From Pontiellaceae bacterium (GTDB taxonomy: Bacteria; Verrucomicrobiota; Kiritimatiellia; Kiritimatiellales; Tichowtungiaceae), in contig JAOZSE010000004.1 in assembly GCA_029939835.1 (NCBI GenBank), positions 1-37,424 on the forward strand: DNA of 37,424 bases, written 5' to 3'. The notes below the pieces were generated by a model. It saw only the letters and a program-made list of their open reading frames with translations, was not told where the DNA came from and made no database searches. The position numbers were made by a program, and so were the translations under genes. Below, one piece after another: positions 7,265 through 15,076 of the stretch. How positions within the stretch are numbered: position 1 is the stretch's first letter; each line of letters begins with the position of its first letter.

Positions 7265-7720
7265 TTAAATGTTTTTGCCGAGCGCCTCGACTGGACGGTT
7301 ACCGATTTTTTGCAACCGCCTTATCCATAGCCAGCCGATCCAAGTTCCCAGAAAGTAGTACAGGAAATCCGACCAGACGAAGCAGGTGCCGATAATTGTT
7401 CGGCCGATAAAACAGCTTCGGATCATTTCCAGAAACGGCGGGTGCCACAGTTGCAGGCACTCCAGCAGACAGGTGACGGTTAACACGGATACGGCAATGA
7501 CCCACGGGGCGGCATTGACGAAAAACAGGAAGATCAGCAGGCACCAGAACATTTCATACAATGCGCCGCCCAGGGAATCGTTGACCCATCCCGCCGCCGG
7601 GCCTGAATAACCGCATTTACTGTAAAAGCCTATCGGCACAATGATCAGCAGCGACACCGCAGTCCAGATGCGTTTCCGGGAGATGAGTTTTTCTTTGTTT
7701 GCTGGAACGTTTGTTTGCAT
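7265..7720 (-). CDS. DUF2809 family membrane protein
   Basis: This polytopic membrane protein of about 151 residues has hydrophobic segments near the N-terminus (TAVSLLIIVPIGFY) and in the middle (LYEMFWCLLIFLFFV, WVIAVSVLTVTCLLE), with the last at the C-terminus (SDFLYYFLGTWIGWLWI). Conserved words such as ECLQLWHPPFLE, IGRTIIGTCFVWSDF and GWVNDSLGGALYE fit DUF2809, whose function is unknown. The ATG at 7720 has AGGA just upstream, although closely spaced; an ATG at 7735 would add five residues. It is flanked on both sides by palindromic repeats, so it is probably transcribed alone. Confidence 0.75.
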   Translation of the reverse strand: MQTNVPANKEKLISRKRIWTAVSLLIIVPIGFYSKCGYSGPAAGWVNDSLGGALYEMFWCLLIFLFFVNAAPWVIAVSVLTVTCLLECLQLWHPPFLEMIRSCFIGRTIIGTCFVWSDFLYYFLGTWIGWLWIRRLQKIGNRPVEALGKNI

Positions 7721-7740
7721 CTTTCCTGATTCCATTTTTC

Positions 7741-7794
7741 GCCGGGTGAGGACACCCGGCCTACATATGCTGTAGGCCCGATCCCCGACCGGGC
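7741..7794. repeat. Hairpin pair joined by CTAC...GTAG
   Basis: Hairpin GCCGGGTG/CACCCGGC with loop AGGA (7741-7760) is followed by CTAC, a 7-nt spacer, GTAG (7772-7775) and a second hairpin GGCCCG...CGGGC. This is the repeat grammar turned inside out. The same first hairpin occurs twice at 14979-15046. Confidence 0.75.
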
Positions 7795-7803
7795 GGTTTT
7801 ACC

Positions 7804-8268
7804 CTACCGCTTTCTCGAATACACGCCGATCAGCTCGCCGGAGGCGAGGACGTGCCCTTTCATGGCTTTTTCGATTTCTTTTTTCGTTTTGCCCGCGGGC
7901 AGGTTGAGCATCGTGTCGAGCGCATAGACTTTGAAGAAGTAGCGGTGCGTACCGCCGGGCGGGCAGGGGCCGCCGTAGCCGATGCGTCCGAAATCGTTTA
8001 CACCCTGTTGGCCGCCGACCGGAAGTATATCGGTGGCGGGTATGTCTTCATCCAGTCCGTCAACCGTCGGCGGGATGTCGTAGCAGACCCAGTGCACCCA
8101 TGTACCGACCGGTGCGTCGGGATCATCGCTGATCAGCACAATGCTTTGGGCCGCTTCCTGGATATTTTTCCACGCCAGCGGCGGCGAGATATCCGCGCCG
8201 TCGCACGTATATTTCGAAGGAATCGGCTCCATGGGCTCAAACGCCGATGAAACAACTGTAATTTCCAT
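7804..8268 (-). CDS. YbhB/YbcL-type Raf kinase inhibitor-like (PEBP) protein
   Basis: This 154-residue protein is a bacterial PEBP-family member. The ligand-pocket signature DDPDAPVGTWVHWVCYDIPP (about 46-65) and GGPCPPGGTHRYFF (about 105-118) are both present. The role in bacteria is poorly known; E. coli YbhB and YbcL are the relatives. No signal peptide is seen, so it is probably cytoplasmic. The ATG at 8268 has an excellent ribosome binding site (GGGAGG) and begins the conserved fold. A longer open frame to 8388 is encoded by a repeat and is rejected as part of the gene. Confidence 0.9.
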   Translation of the reverse strand: MEITVVSSAFEPMEPIPSKYTCDGADISPPLAWKNIQEAAQSIVLISDDPDAPVGTWVHWVCYDIPPTVDGLDEDIPATDILPVGGQQGVNDFGRIGYGGPCPPGGTHRYFFKVYALDTMLNLPAGKTKKEIEKAMKGHVLASGELIGVYSRKR

Positions 8269-8333
8269 TTTTACCTCCCTGCGGCAGGGCCCCTTTCTAA
8301 CAGGCGGGACGGAGGAAGTAAAATCTTTACCCA

Positions 8334-8390
8334 AGGTGGAACGCGATCTCCGAGCGCGTTCAAAGCGTGCGCGGAGCGCCCGCTCCACCT
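8334..8390. repeat. Bipartite palindromic repeat, AGGTGGA...TCCACCT
   Basis: Outer ends AGGTGGA (8334-8340) and TCCACCT (8384-8390) are perfect complements. They enclose a hairpin ACGCG/CGCGT (loop around ATCTCCGA) and a second GC-rich imperfect hairpin. The plan is the same as in the GTAGG elements, with a GTGG-type end. Confidence 0.7.
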
Positions 8391-8425
8391 ATTACCCATA
8401 AGGTTGGATTCATTTTGACGGTTGC

Positions 8426-8701
8426 TCAGGCTATCTTCAGCGTGAGACGCTTGCCGATGGCTTCTGCAAATTTCTCAAGGGTCGAAAGCCTGATATCCTC
8501 CGCATGGTTTTCGATGCGGGATATGGCGGATTTCTTCGTGTGAAGGCGCTCGGCCAGCTGATCCTGAGTGAGGCCCGCCGCCTCCCGCGCTACGCGCAGT
8601 ATGACTCCGATCTTGAACTGTTCGTACCCGATCTCGAATTCATCCGCAAATTCGCCTGAGCGCTTCTTGCGTTCTTCAATATATCTTTCCAGATCATCCA
8701 T
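8426..8701 (-). CDS. HigA-type XRE antitoxin (orphan)
   Basis: The 91-residue product carries an HTH (about residues 32-85) with [33 protein letters not shown], a hallmark of HigA antitoxins of RelE/HigB modules. In such modules the antitoxin binds the toxin and represses the shared promoter. GGAGGA precedes the ATG. The toxin gene should lie immediately upstream and overlap the start; only a short remnant of it is found (8694-8798). The protein may therefore survive as a stand-alone regulator or as an anti-addiction remnant. Confidence 0.85.
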   Translation of the reverse strand: MDDLERYIEERKKRSGEFADEFEIGYEQFKIGVILRVAREAAGLTQDQLAERLHTKKSAISRIENHAEDIRLSTLEKFAEAIGKRLTLKIA

Positions 8702-8798
8702 GGTGTTTCCTCCGGCTCAGATAGTCCGCCTTGCGTTTCTCCGCACTTATTCCATTGCGGGGAAGGTTAACATATTTGTGAACACCGTCAAGCGTGAT
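8694..8798 (-). pseudogene. Probable remnant of a HigB/RelE-type toxin gene
   Basis: Directly upstream of the antitoxin, in a frame overlapping its ATG, 34 codons are open between an in-frame TAG (8799-8801) and a TGA (8694-8696). They encode a short basic peptide ending [16 protein letters not shown]. The tail [13 protein letters not shown] resembles the last helix of phage Gp49/HigB-like toxins, and the overlap with the antitoxin start is the usual arrangement. The catalytic part is missing and no start codon is evident. The call rests on context and a short resemblance. Confidence 0.4.
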
Positions 8799-8960
8799 CT
8801 AAGAGCGGTGATGCTTTCATGTTAAGCCCCGATAAGTCTTTCGCACAAACTGTTTTAACGACTGAAAAAGAAAATGCAAAACATTTGGACGGGATTCTTG
8901 GCGTCTTTGCGGTTCGTTTGAACTTTTGCGGGGCGGGGTAGAGCGTTAGACTGCGCGGCA

Positions 8961-9467
8961 ATGAACACAATTCGCATTTTGGGAGTGGATGCGTCGCTGC
9001 GGTCAACGGGCGTGGCGGTGATTGAGGTGAAGGGGCAGCAGATGCGCGCGCTGGCCCATGGACGTATTCATAACAAGGCTTCGCTGCCGCACTCGGAATG
9101 CCTGGCCGCGATTCAACGCGAAATTGAAAAGCTGATCGCGGAGTTCTCGCCCGACGAAGCGGCGCTCGAAGGTGCCTTTTTTGCCAAGAACGCCAAAACG
9201 GCGATGATCCTCGGGCAGGTGCGCGGCGTGGTGCTCGCCGCCTGCGCAGAACATACTCTGCCGATTTACGAATATTCACCGCGCTCGGTAAAGAAGGCGG
9301 TGGTTGGCGTTGGTTCTGCCAAGAAAGAACAGGTCGGCGCGATGGTGACCCGTCTGCTGGGGCTGGCCGAGCCGCCGCAGGAGGATGCCGCCGACGCGCT
9401 TGCGATCGCCATTTGCCATGCCCATCAACGGAACGCACCCGAGGCCTTGCGTTCAAAACCGGTTTAG
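8961..9467 (+). CDS. ruvC: Crossover junction endodeoxyribonuclease RuvC
   Basis: Resolves Holliday junctions with RuvAB during recombination. The 168-residue protein keeps the four acidic catalytic residues at the expected spacing: D10 (LGVDAS), E70 (ALEGAFF), D142 and D145 (EDAADALAIA). The E. coli enzyme has D7, E66, D138 and D141. KKAVVGVGSAKKEQV is the DNA-contact region. The ribosome binding site is weak. The gene is 48 bp upstream of accB, but the functions are unrelated. RuvA and RuvB are not in the window. Confidence 0.93.
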   Translation: MNTIRILGVDASLRSTGVAVIEVKGQQMRALAHGRIHNKASLPHSECLAAIQREIEKLIAEFSPDEAALEGAFFAKNAKTAMILGQVRGVVLAACAEHTLPIYEYSPRSVKKAVVGVGSAKKEQVGAMVTRLLGLAEPPQEDAADALAIAICHAHQRNAPEALRSKPV

Positions 9468-9515
9468 TGTTAGCTTCCCCCTGTCTTGTGATAAGAAAAT
9501 AAGGAGAAAAACCTG

Positions 9516-9977
9516 ATGGAACTCAAGGAAATCAAAAAAATCGTTCAGTTGATGACTGAAAATGAACTTTCCGAATTTTTGCTCGAAGATGAAGCCTGCA
9601 CCCTGCAACTGAAACGCGGGTCAACGGTTGTGACACAGGTCGCCGCCGCGCCGCAGGCGGCGGCTCCGCTTGCCGCCCCGGCGGCCTCCGCGCCTGCTGC
9701 GGACGCACCGGACGCTGAAAACAGCGCGGATGATGGCCTGGTGGAAATTACCTCCCCGATGGTCGGCACGTTCTACCGTTCGCCGTCGCCGGATACCGAT
9801 CAGTTCGTCGAAGTCGGTGCCGAGGTTTCGGATGACATGGTCGTTTGCATTGTCGAGGCGATGAAAGTGATGAACGAGATCAAGGCGGATGTGACGGGCA
9901 CGATTAAAAAAATTCTGGTCGACAACGCCACGCCCGTGCAGTTCGGTCAGCCGCTCTTCCTCGTTGAACCCGCTTAA
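9516..9977 (+). CDS. accB: Acetyl-CoA carboxylase biotin carboxyl carrier protein
   Basis: The 153-residue carrier protein of acetyl-CoA carboxylase. An N-terminal helical region (1-35) is followed by an Ala/Pro-rich swinging linker (about 45-75) and the biotinyl domain (about 78-153). The biotinylation motif VEAMKVMNEI places the modified lysine at about residue 117. A good ribosome binding site (AAGGAG) precedes the ATG. It forms an operon with accC 9 bp downstream. Together they make carboxybiotin for malonyl-CoA synthesis; the carboxyltransferase genes accA and accD are not in the window. Confidence 0.95.
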   Translation: MELKEIKKIVQLMTENELSEFLLEDEACTLQLKRGSTVVTQVAAAPQAAAPLAAPAASAPAADAPDAENSADDGLVEITSPMVGTFYRSPSPDTDQFVEVGAEVSDDMVVCIVEAMKVMNEIKADVTGTIKKILVDNATPVQFGQPLFLVEPA

Positions 9978-9986
9978 GGAACATTC

Positions 9987-11351
9987 ATGTTTGAAAAACT
10001 ACTGATTGCCAATCGCGGCGAAATTGCGCTGCGGATCATCCGGGCCTGCAAGGAGCTGGGGATCCGTTCCGTGGCGGTTTATTCCGAAGCCGACGAGGAA
10101 TCGCTTCACGTTGAAATGGCCGATGAAGCGGTTTGCATCGGACCCGCCGCAGCCACCGACAGCTATTTGAAAGTCGCCAACATCATCAGCGCCGCCGAAG
10201 TGGCCGATGTGGACGCGATTCATCCCGGTTACGGCTTCCTCGCCGAAAACGCGCACTTTGCTGAAATCTGCGAGAACTGCAACATCACTTTCATCGGGCC
10301 GTCGCCGGATATCATTCGCAATATGGGTGACAAGGCCATTGCACGCGACCGGATGAAAGCCGCCGGGGTGCCGATTACCCCCGGTAGCGACGGCATTCTG
10401 CCAACCAAAGAGGCTGCGCTCGAACTGGCGCGCGAAATGGGCTATCCCGTCCTGGTTAAAGCGGTCGCGGGCGGCGGTGGAAAGGGCATGCGCGTGGCGC
10501 ATAACGATGTGAGCCTCGCGCAGGGATTCATGATGGCTGCCGCCGAAGCCGAGAGCGCCTTTGGCAATCCGGACTGCTTCATGGAAAAATATATTGAGTC
10601 CGCCCGTCATGTCGAAGTGCAGATTATCGGCGACAACCACGGCAATGCGGTTCATCTTGGGGAGCGCGACTGCAGTATTCAGCGTCGCCACCAGAAGCTG
10701 GTCGAAGAGTCGCCGTGCCCGACACTGACCGCCGAGCAGCGCGCCGAGCTCGGTGCCATTGCGGTACGTGCCGCGAAGGCGGTCAACTACAACAGCGCCG
10801 GGACCATCGAATTCCTTTATGACGAAAAAGCCAAAGAATTCTATTTCATGGAGATGAACACCCGCATTCAGGTGGAGCACACCGTGACTGAAGAGGTGAC
10901 GGGCATTGACCTGATGAAGGAGCAGATTCGGGTTGCCGCAGGTGAAGAACTCTCTTTCAAACAGGACGATGTCAAGGTCTGTCATCACGCCATCGAATTC
11001 CGCGTGAATGCGGAAGACCCTTATAACAACTTCATCCCGTCGCCCGGCAAAGTGGATGCTGTGCATTTTCCCGGCGGGCCGGGCATCCGCGTGGATTCGC
11101 ATGTTTACAGCGGCTACACGATTTCGCCCTACTACGACAGCATGATTGCCAAGATCATTGCGCGCGGCGCGAACCGCGAGGAAGCACTTCAGCGTCTTCA
11201 CCGCGCTTTGGAGGAGTTCACCATCAATGGGCCGCATACCAGTGTGCCGGTCGGCATCGCGCTGCTTATGGACAGTCGTTTTCGCAAGGGCGAATACAAT
11301 ACCGCATTCCTTGAAAAATTTATGCACGACAATTTTATGGTCGATCGGTAA
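9987..11351 (+). CDS. accC: Acetyl-CoA carboxylase biotin carboxylase subunit
   Basis: A 454-residue ATP-grasp enzyme that carboxylates the biotin on AccB using ATP and bicarbonate. Typical segments are [19 protein letters not shown] at the N-terminus, [15 protein letters not shown] (about 74-88), the glycine loop [12 protein letters not shown] (about 160-171), and [18 protein letters not shown] (about 289-306). Length is normal for the family. It is followed within 15 bp by the Asp23-family gene on the same strand, suggesting co-transcription of lipid synthesis with a membrane-associated protein pair. Confidence 0.97.
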   Translation: MFEKLLIANRGEIALRIIRACKELGIRSVAVYSEADEESLHVEMADEAVCIGPAAATDSYLKVANIISAAEVADVDAIHPGYGFLAENAHFAEICENCNITFIGPSPDIIRNMGDKAIARDRMKAAGVPITPGSDGILPTKEAALELAREMGYPVLVKAVAGGGGKGMRVAHNDVSLAQGFMMAAAEAESAFGNPDCFMEKYIESARHVEVQIIGDNHGNAVHLGERDCSIQRRHQKLVEESPCPTLTAEQRAELGAIAVRAAKAVNYNSAGTIEFLYDEKAKEFYFMEMNTRIQVEHTVTEEVTGIDLMKEQIRVAAGEELSFKQDDVKVCHHAIEFRVNAEDPYNNFIPSPGKVDAVHFPGGPGIRVDSHVYSGYTISPYYDSMIAKIIARGANREEALQRLHRALEEFTINGPHTSVPVGIALLMDSRFRKGEYNTAFLEKFMHDNFMVDR

Positions 11352-11366
11352 CAAGGGAGAAAGTTG

Positions 11367-11804
11367 ATGAGCGAAAAAGAAAAAACTACCCAGCCCCTCC
11401 CGGGGCAGCATTATCCCGTTCTGGAGGAACACAAGGACGACGCGGGTCTCGGATCCGTTCTCATTCACAACAACGTGATTGCCGTCATTACGCACGAGGC
11501 GGCGGCGAAAGTAGCCGGTGTGGTTGAACTCTCCGGCACGCTGGTGGATGAGCTCGTTGACCGGTTCGGCAAAAAATCCCGCGACCGCGGCGTGCGCGTG
11601 GCGGTTGAGTCTGAAAACCGCATGGTCGTGGAACTCAGCGTTATACTTGAGTACGGCGTCCATATCCCCGAAGTCTGCGGCCAGCTTCAGCAGGAAGTCC
11701 GAAAATCGATTGAAAAGATGACCGGCAAAAACGTACAGGCCGTCAATGTATCGGTACAAAGCCTTCGCCGTCCGCCTCATGCCGAGCAGGAGGAAACGCC
11801 ATGA
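11367..11804 (+). CDS. Asp23/Gls24 family envelope stress protein
   Basis: The 145-residue protein has the conserved core GSVLIHNNVIAVITHEAAAKVAGVVEL, then VRVAVESENRMVVELSVILEYGVHIPEVC and a helix ending in KNVQAVNVSVQSL. In Firmicutes Asp23 is anchored at the membrane by AmaP, and the next gene is an AmaP-like protein, so the two are probably partners. The ATG at 11367 has GGGAG seven bases upstream; a TTG one codon earlier is less likely. The gene ends in an ATGA overlap with the next one, suggesting translational coupling. Confidence 0.88.
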   Translation: MSEKEKTTQPLPGQHYPVLEEHKDDAGLGSVLIHNNVIAVITHEAAAKVAGVVELSGTLVDELVDRFGKKSRDRGVRVAVESENRMVVELSVILEYGVHIPEVCGQLQQEVRKSIEKMTGKNVQAVNVSVQSLRRPPHAEQEETP

Positions 11805-12343
11805 CAAGACTGCTTCATGCGATGGCCGGATTCATCATCTGGCTGCTTTTCACCGCCGTTGGCGGTGCAGTGATCTATGCCAACGGTTTTAACACCAACC
11901 TGCGCGACCGCGTTTTTGCGTTTGTGCAGGATGCTCCGCTCTACGGCGTGGTCGGCGGCCTGATCTTTGTGCTGCTGGCGCTGCTCTATCTGGTTACGCT
12001 CGCTCCGCGCCGTCCGCCGGTGCGTTACATCTCGTTCGATTCCGAAGGGGGCGATATCTCCATCAGCAACGGCGCTGTGCGTGATTTCATCCGCAAGGTC
12101 GGCGAGGAATTCGGCGCAGTGATCAGCCTGGAACCGCGTCTGCGGTCCGACAAAGGTCTCATCAGCATTGATCTGGATGTGAAGATACAGGCCGGCACCC
12201 GTATTCCCGAACTCTCCCAGATGCTTCAGGATCGTATCCGCGAAAGTATTCGCGACGGGCTGGGTATTGCCGAGGTTCGCGAAATCAAGGTGCGGGTACA
12301 GGAAATCGTCGGTTCACCGCCGCCGTCCCGCAGCCGCGCCTGA
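11801..12343 (+). CDS. amaP: AmaP-like alkaline shock response membrane anchor
   Basis: The 180-residue product has two membrane helices, about residues 8-28 (GFIIWLLFTAVGGAVIYA) and 47-67 (LYGVVGGLIFVLLALLYLVTL). A soluble domain resembling Asp23 follows (VRDFIRKVGEEFGAVISLEPRL...ISIDLDVKI). This matches AmaP, which tethers Asp23 to the membrane. It overlaps the preceding Asp23-family gene by 4 bp, and a kinase gene starts 5 bp after its stop. The symbol is given by analogy; the function in Gram-negatives is not established. Confidence 0.8.
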   Translation: MTRLLHAMAGFIIWLLFTAVGGAVIYANGFNTNLRDRVFAFVQDAPLYGVVGGLIFVLLALLYLVTLAPRRPPVRYISFDSEGGDISISNGAVRDFIRKVGEEFGAVISLEPRLRSDKGLISIDLDVKIQAGTRIPELSQMLQDRIRESIRDGLGIAEVREIKVRVQEIVGSPPPSRSRA

Positions 12344-12347
12344 GCCC

Positions 12348-13268
12348 ATGAAGAAAAACTGCCCGCCAGATCTGGTGATTGTCGGTTCCATCGGCATTGA
12401 CACCATCGAAACCCCCCGCGAAAAGCGCGTCGAAATCCTGGGCGGCTCCGTCAGCTATGCCTGCGCCGCCGCCTCCTTCTTCGTCAAAACCGGCATGGTC
12501 GGCGTGGTCGGCACCGACTTTCCGCCCGAGCACCGTGCCCTTTGGGAAGAAATGGGCATTGATCTCGCGGGGCTCCAGACCGAGGAAGGCAAAACCTTCC
12601 GCTGGTCCGGTGTGTACGAAGAAAACATGGATCACCGCCGCACACTCCTCACCGACCTCAACGTCTTCGAAAACTTCTCCCCCGAGCTTCCCGAAGCCTA
12701 TCGCGATGCGCCGTACCTTTTTCTCGGCAACATTGCCCCTGAACTCCAGCTTCATGTTCTCGAGCAGGTGCACTCGCCGGAGTTCGTCCTGATCGACACC
12801 ATGGATCTATGGATCAATATCGCCCGCGAAAAGCTGGTCGAAGTGGTCGGACGGTGCGACATGCTCACGCTCAATGAGCACGAGGCGCGTCTTTTCACCG
12901 GCGAGCACGCCCTTATGGAGGCCGCCGAGGCGCTCCTCGCCATGGGGCCGCGCTTTGTCCTCATCAAAAAAGGGGAGAGCGGCAGCATGCTCTTTTCCAA
13001 AGAGGGGCTTTTTATGCTGCATGCCTTCCCGCTGGCGGATTTCAAAGATCCCACCGGCGCGGGCGACACCTTTGCCGGCGGCCTGATGGGCGCGCTGGCC
13101 GAATCGGGCCGAAGCGGCGAAAAGGCCATCCGCCGCGCCATGGTGTACGGCAGCGTCACTGCGGCCTTCGGCGTCGAGGAGTTCAGTCTCGACCGCCTTG
13201 CCGCGCTGGACCGCGCACAGATCGAGGCGCGCGCCGAACGGTTTAAGTCTATGTGTCGCATAGACTAA
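12348..13268 (+). CDS. PfkB-family carbohydrate/nucleoside kinase
   Basis: The 306-residue protein has the ribokinase fold: VGSIGIDTIETP near the start, GGSVSYACAAASFF (about 28-41) as the N-terminal substrate motif, NEHEARLFTG in the middle, and DPTGAGDTFAGGLMGAL (about 230-246) with the catalytic base Asp and anion hole. The substrate cannot be named; the short lid and sequence suggest a sugar or nucleoside. It starts 5 bp after amaP, so it ends the accBC-asp23-amaP run. An earlier in-frame ATG lies inside amaP and was rejected. Confidence 0.9.
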   Translation: MKKNCPPDLVIVGSIGIDTIETPREKRVEILGGSVSYACAAASFFVKTGMVGVVGTDFPPEHRALWEEMGIDLAGLQTEEGKTFRWSGVYEENMDHRRTLLTDLNVFENFSPELPEAYRDAPYLFLGNIAPELQLHVLEQVHSPEFVLIDTMDLWINIAREKLVEVVGRCDMLTLNEHEARLFTGEHALMEAAEALLAMGPRFVLIKKGESGSMLFSKEGLFMLHAFPLADFKDPTGAGDTFAGGLMGALAESGRSGEKAIRRAMVYGSVTAAFGVEEFSLDRLAALDRAQIEARAERFKSMCRID

Positions 13269-13335
13269 CGAAAAATTCAGGATTTTGGCTTTCCTAACAC
13301 TTTTTTCGCAAAATTGCGGAAAAATACGGCAAGGT

Positions 13336-13364
13336 TTGACAGCCTTTCACCCCTTTGCTAAATT
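13336..13364 (+). promoter_or_regulatory. Sigma-70 promoter of the IspD-like gene
   Basis: A perfect -35 TTGACA (13336-13341), a 17-bp spacer and TAAATT (13359-13364). It lies 42 bp before the ATG and inside an AT-rich break in a GC-rich region. A weak hairpin (about 13303-13327) just before it may end the upstream operon. Confidence 0.7.
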
Positions 13365-13405
13365 CCTGCAAATCCGCAGGTTGCGGAACAAAAGGAGTAT
13401 AAAAC

Positions 13406-14092
13406 ATGTCAGCATGGGCCATTGTATTAGCGTGCGGTAAAGAGCAGGAAATTTCGCCCGGCGTGGATGTCGCTTTTCTCGCGCTCGGTTCCCGTCCGGT
13501 CGTGACGCGTTCAATTCAGGCGCTCGAGCAGAATTCACTTATTGAAGGCATTGTGCTTGTCGTTAAAAAAGAGCGGGTGGAGAGCGCACTGCAACTCGTC
13601 CGCTCCTTTGGCTGCCGAAAAATCTCCGCTATCGTTGCCGGCGGAGCCTCCCGCCTGGCCAATCTGAAAAATGCCTATGCGCAGATCCCTGACGATGCCA
13701 CCGTCGCACTCATTCACGATGCTTCCCGTCCGTTTGTAACCGACGAAGTCATCACCGAAACGGTCAAAGCCGGTAAACGCTACGGCGCGGCGGTCGCCGC
13801 CGTGAAGAGCGTGAATGCGGCCAAGCTGGCTGAAACGGGGCAGAAGGTCACCAAGACGCTAGACCGCAGCACCGTCTGGCTGGTGCAGGGCCCCCAGGTT
13901 TTTAAACGTGATGTGTTTGAGAAAATTCTCAAGAGTTCCGCTAAGCTGCTGGATGATGAATCCGCACTGCTCGAAAAAACGCGCCAGAGTATTCATCTCG
14001 TGGTTGACTCGCCCGGCAACATGAAAATCCGGACCTCGGGAGATCTCGCGATGGCTTCGGCCCTCCTCAGCGTTGCACGCCGAACTCCGTAA
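13406..14092 (+). CDS. IspD-like nucleotidyltransferase, divergent active site
   Basis: The 228-residue protein follows the 2-C-methyl-D-erythritol 4-phosphate cytidylyltransferase fold: AIVLACG at the start, IVLVVKKER, IVAGGASRLANLKNAYAQI, LIHDASRPFVTDEVI, VQGPQVFKRDVFEK, then DDESALLEK. The N-terminal CTP-binding loop, normally AAGxGxRMG, reads LACGKEQEI, and the PKQ lysine region is DVAFLALGSRPV, so key arginine and lysine residues appear lost. It may be an inactive or repurposed relative of IspD. A strong ribosome binding site (AAAAGGAG) and its own promoter suggest an expressed gene. Confidence 0.75.
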   Translation: MSAWAIVLACGKEQEISPGVDVAFLALGSRPVVTRSIQALEQNSLIEGIVLVVKKERVESALQLVRSFGCRKISAIVAGGASRLANLKNAYAQIPDDATVALIHDASRPFVTDEVITETVKAGKRYGAAVAAVKSVNAAKLAETGQKVTKTLDRSTVWLVQGPQVFKRDVFEKILKSSAKLLDDESALLEKTRQSIHLVVDSPGNMKIRTSGDLAMASALLSVARRTP

Positions 14093-14123
14093 TATCACTA
14101 CCAAAAACTTTCCGCGTATATTA

Positions 14124-14140
14124 TCGGCTCTGAGAGCCGA
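14124..14140. repeat. Hairpin TCGGCTC/GAGCCGA followed by CTCTAC
   Basis: A 7-bp perfect stem with loop TGA, followed by CTCTAC. Read on the minus strand it begins GTAGAGTCGGCTC, so it fits the GTAG-plus-hairpin pattern seen elsewhere. It lies 31 bp after the IspD-like gene. Confidence 0.55.
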
Positions 14141-14168
14141 CTCTACATTGCGAAGCAAGGTTGTAGTG

Positions 14169-14190
14169 TGGGTTCTATGAACCCATTTTA
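14169..14190 (+). terminator. Probable terminator after the IspD-like gene
   Basis: Stem TGGGTTC (14169-14175) with GAACCCA (14179-14185), 3-nt loop, then TTTTA. It is placed between the convergent IspD-like and phosphoesterase genes. Confidence 0.65.
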
Positions 14191-14215
14191 TGCCGAAAGG
14201 TTTTGCCGTTTGGCA

Positions 14216-14941
14216 TCAATACCCCGCCGCCAGTCGCAGTGCATCCATTTCCGGAAGTCCGGCGGCCCGGATTTTAGCCTGTGCGGCCGGAATGTCATAT
14301 TCCACGCGATGCAGCGACACGGTCTGCTTTTGGTCATCGTAAATAACGTAAGCGGCGCGGGGATCTCTGTCGCGCGGCTGGCCGACACTTCCGGCGTTGA
14401 TCAGGTATTTCCAGCCCGGTTTCAGTTTGAGCGTTTCATATGGATTGCACCCAATACGCTCGCCCTGCATGCGAAACGCGACCGGTCGGTGGGTGTGTCC
14501 TAAAAAACAGAGCGGTGTCTGCTGAAGAAGCAGGCTGGGCGCGGCCTCTTCGGGTGAAAAAATGTACTTCCATTCCTCCGGTGCATCGAGTGAGCTGTGG
14601 ACGACCGTAAAGTCCGCGGCCTGCTGTGTCATCGGCAGGGCGGCCAGCCGCTGCCGGTATTCGGCATTCAGCTGGTTCTGCGTCCAGCGGATGGCATCGG
14701 CGGCAACGGGGTTGAAATAATCCAGATTCTGATTTCCTGCGGCATAATGATCGTGGTTGCCCTGTACAGTCCCGGCACCGAGAGCGGCCAGCCGATCCAT
14801 GCACTCAACCGGGTTGGCGTTATATCCCACCACATCGCCGGTGGAAATATACCGCTCCGCTCCGCAGCGGCTGGCATCCGCCAGCACCGCTTCGAGCGCC
14901 TCGATATTGGCATGAACATCACCCAGCACTGCGTATTTCAT
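14216..14941 (-). CDS. Calcineurin-like metallophosphoesterase
   Basis: The 241-residue protein has all metal-binding motifs of the family in order: GDVHANIEAL (7-16), STGDVVGYNANP (33-44), GNHDHY (61-66), a mid-protein VHSS, GHTHRP (about 148-153), and NAGSVGQPRD. This set matches the YfcE/DUF-type cytoplasmic phosphodiesterases that use two divalent metals; the natural substrate is unknown. The start codon opens directly on the first conserved strand. No strong ribosome binding site is visible. It stands alone between repeats. Confidence 0.9.
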   Translation of the reverse strand: MKYAVLGDVHANIEALEAVLADASRCGAERYISTGDVVGYNANPVECMDRLAALGAGTVQGNHDHYAAGNQNLDYFNPVAADAIRWTQNQLNAEYRQRLAALPMTQQAADFTVVHSSLDAPEEWKYIFSPEEAAPSLLLQQTPLCFLGHTHRPVAFRMQGERIGCNPYETLKLKPGWKYLINAGSVGQPRDRDPRAAYVIYDDQKQTVSLHRVEYDIPAAQAKIRAAGLPEMDALRLAAGY

Positions 14942-14978
14942 GAGAAAACTATACCTCTGGGAATGTCTTTGGTTAAGC

Positions 14979-15046
14979 GCCGAGTGAGGTCACTTGGCCT
15001 ACAGCTCAGAATAATGGATTTTGCAGGCCGGGTGACCTCACCCGGC
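14979..15046. repeat. Paired GCCGGGTG hairpins
   Basis: Hairpin GCCGAGTG/CACTTGGC with loop AGGT (14979-14998), then CTAC, a spacer, and hairpin GCCGGGTG/CACCCGGC with loop ACCT (15027-15046). The two are inverted relative to each other. The second has the same stem as the hairpin at 7741-7760. Confidence 0.75.
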
Positions 15047-15076
15047 GAAATAATAAGAACCGAAAAATCCGGAACC

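Noticed and set aside
8269-8388. N-terminal extension of the PEBP-family gene
   Set aside because: The added residues are an Arg-rich reading of the palindromic repeat at 8334-8390; the conserved start has its own strong ribosome binding site.
9999-11807. A 602-codon open frame on the minus strand opposite accC and the Asp23-family gene
   Set aside because: It is the antisense shadow of GC-rich coding genes; it has a His/Phe/Gly-heavy composition, no family resemblance and no ribosome binding site.
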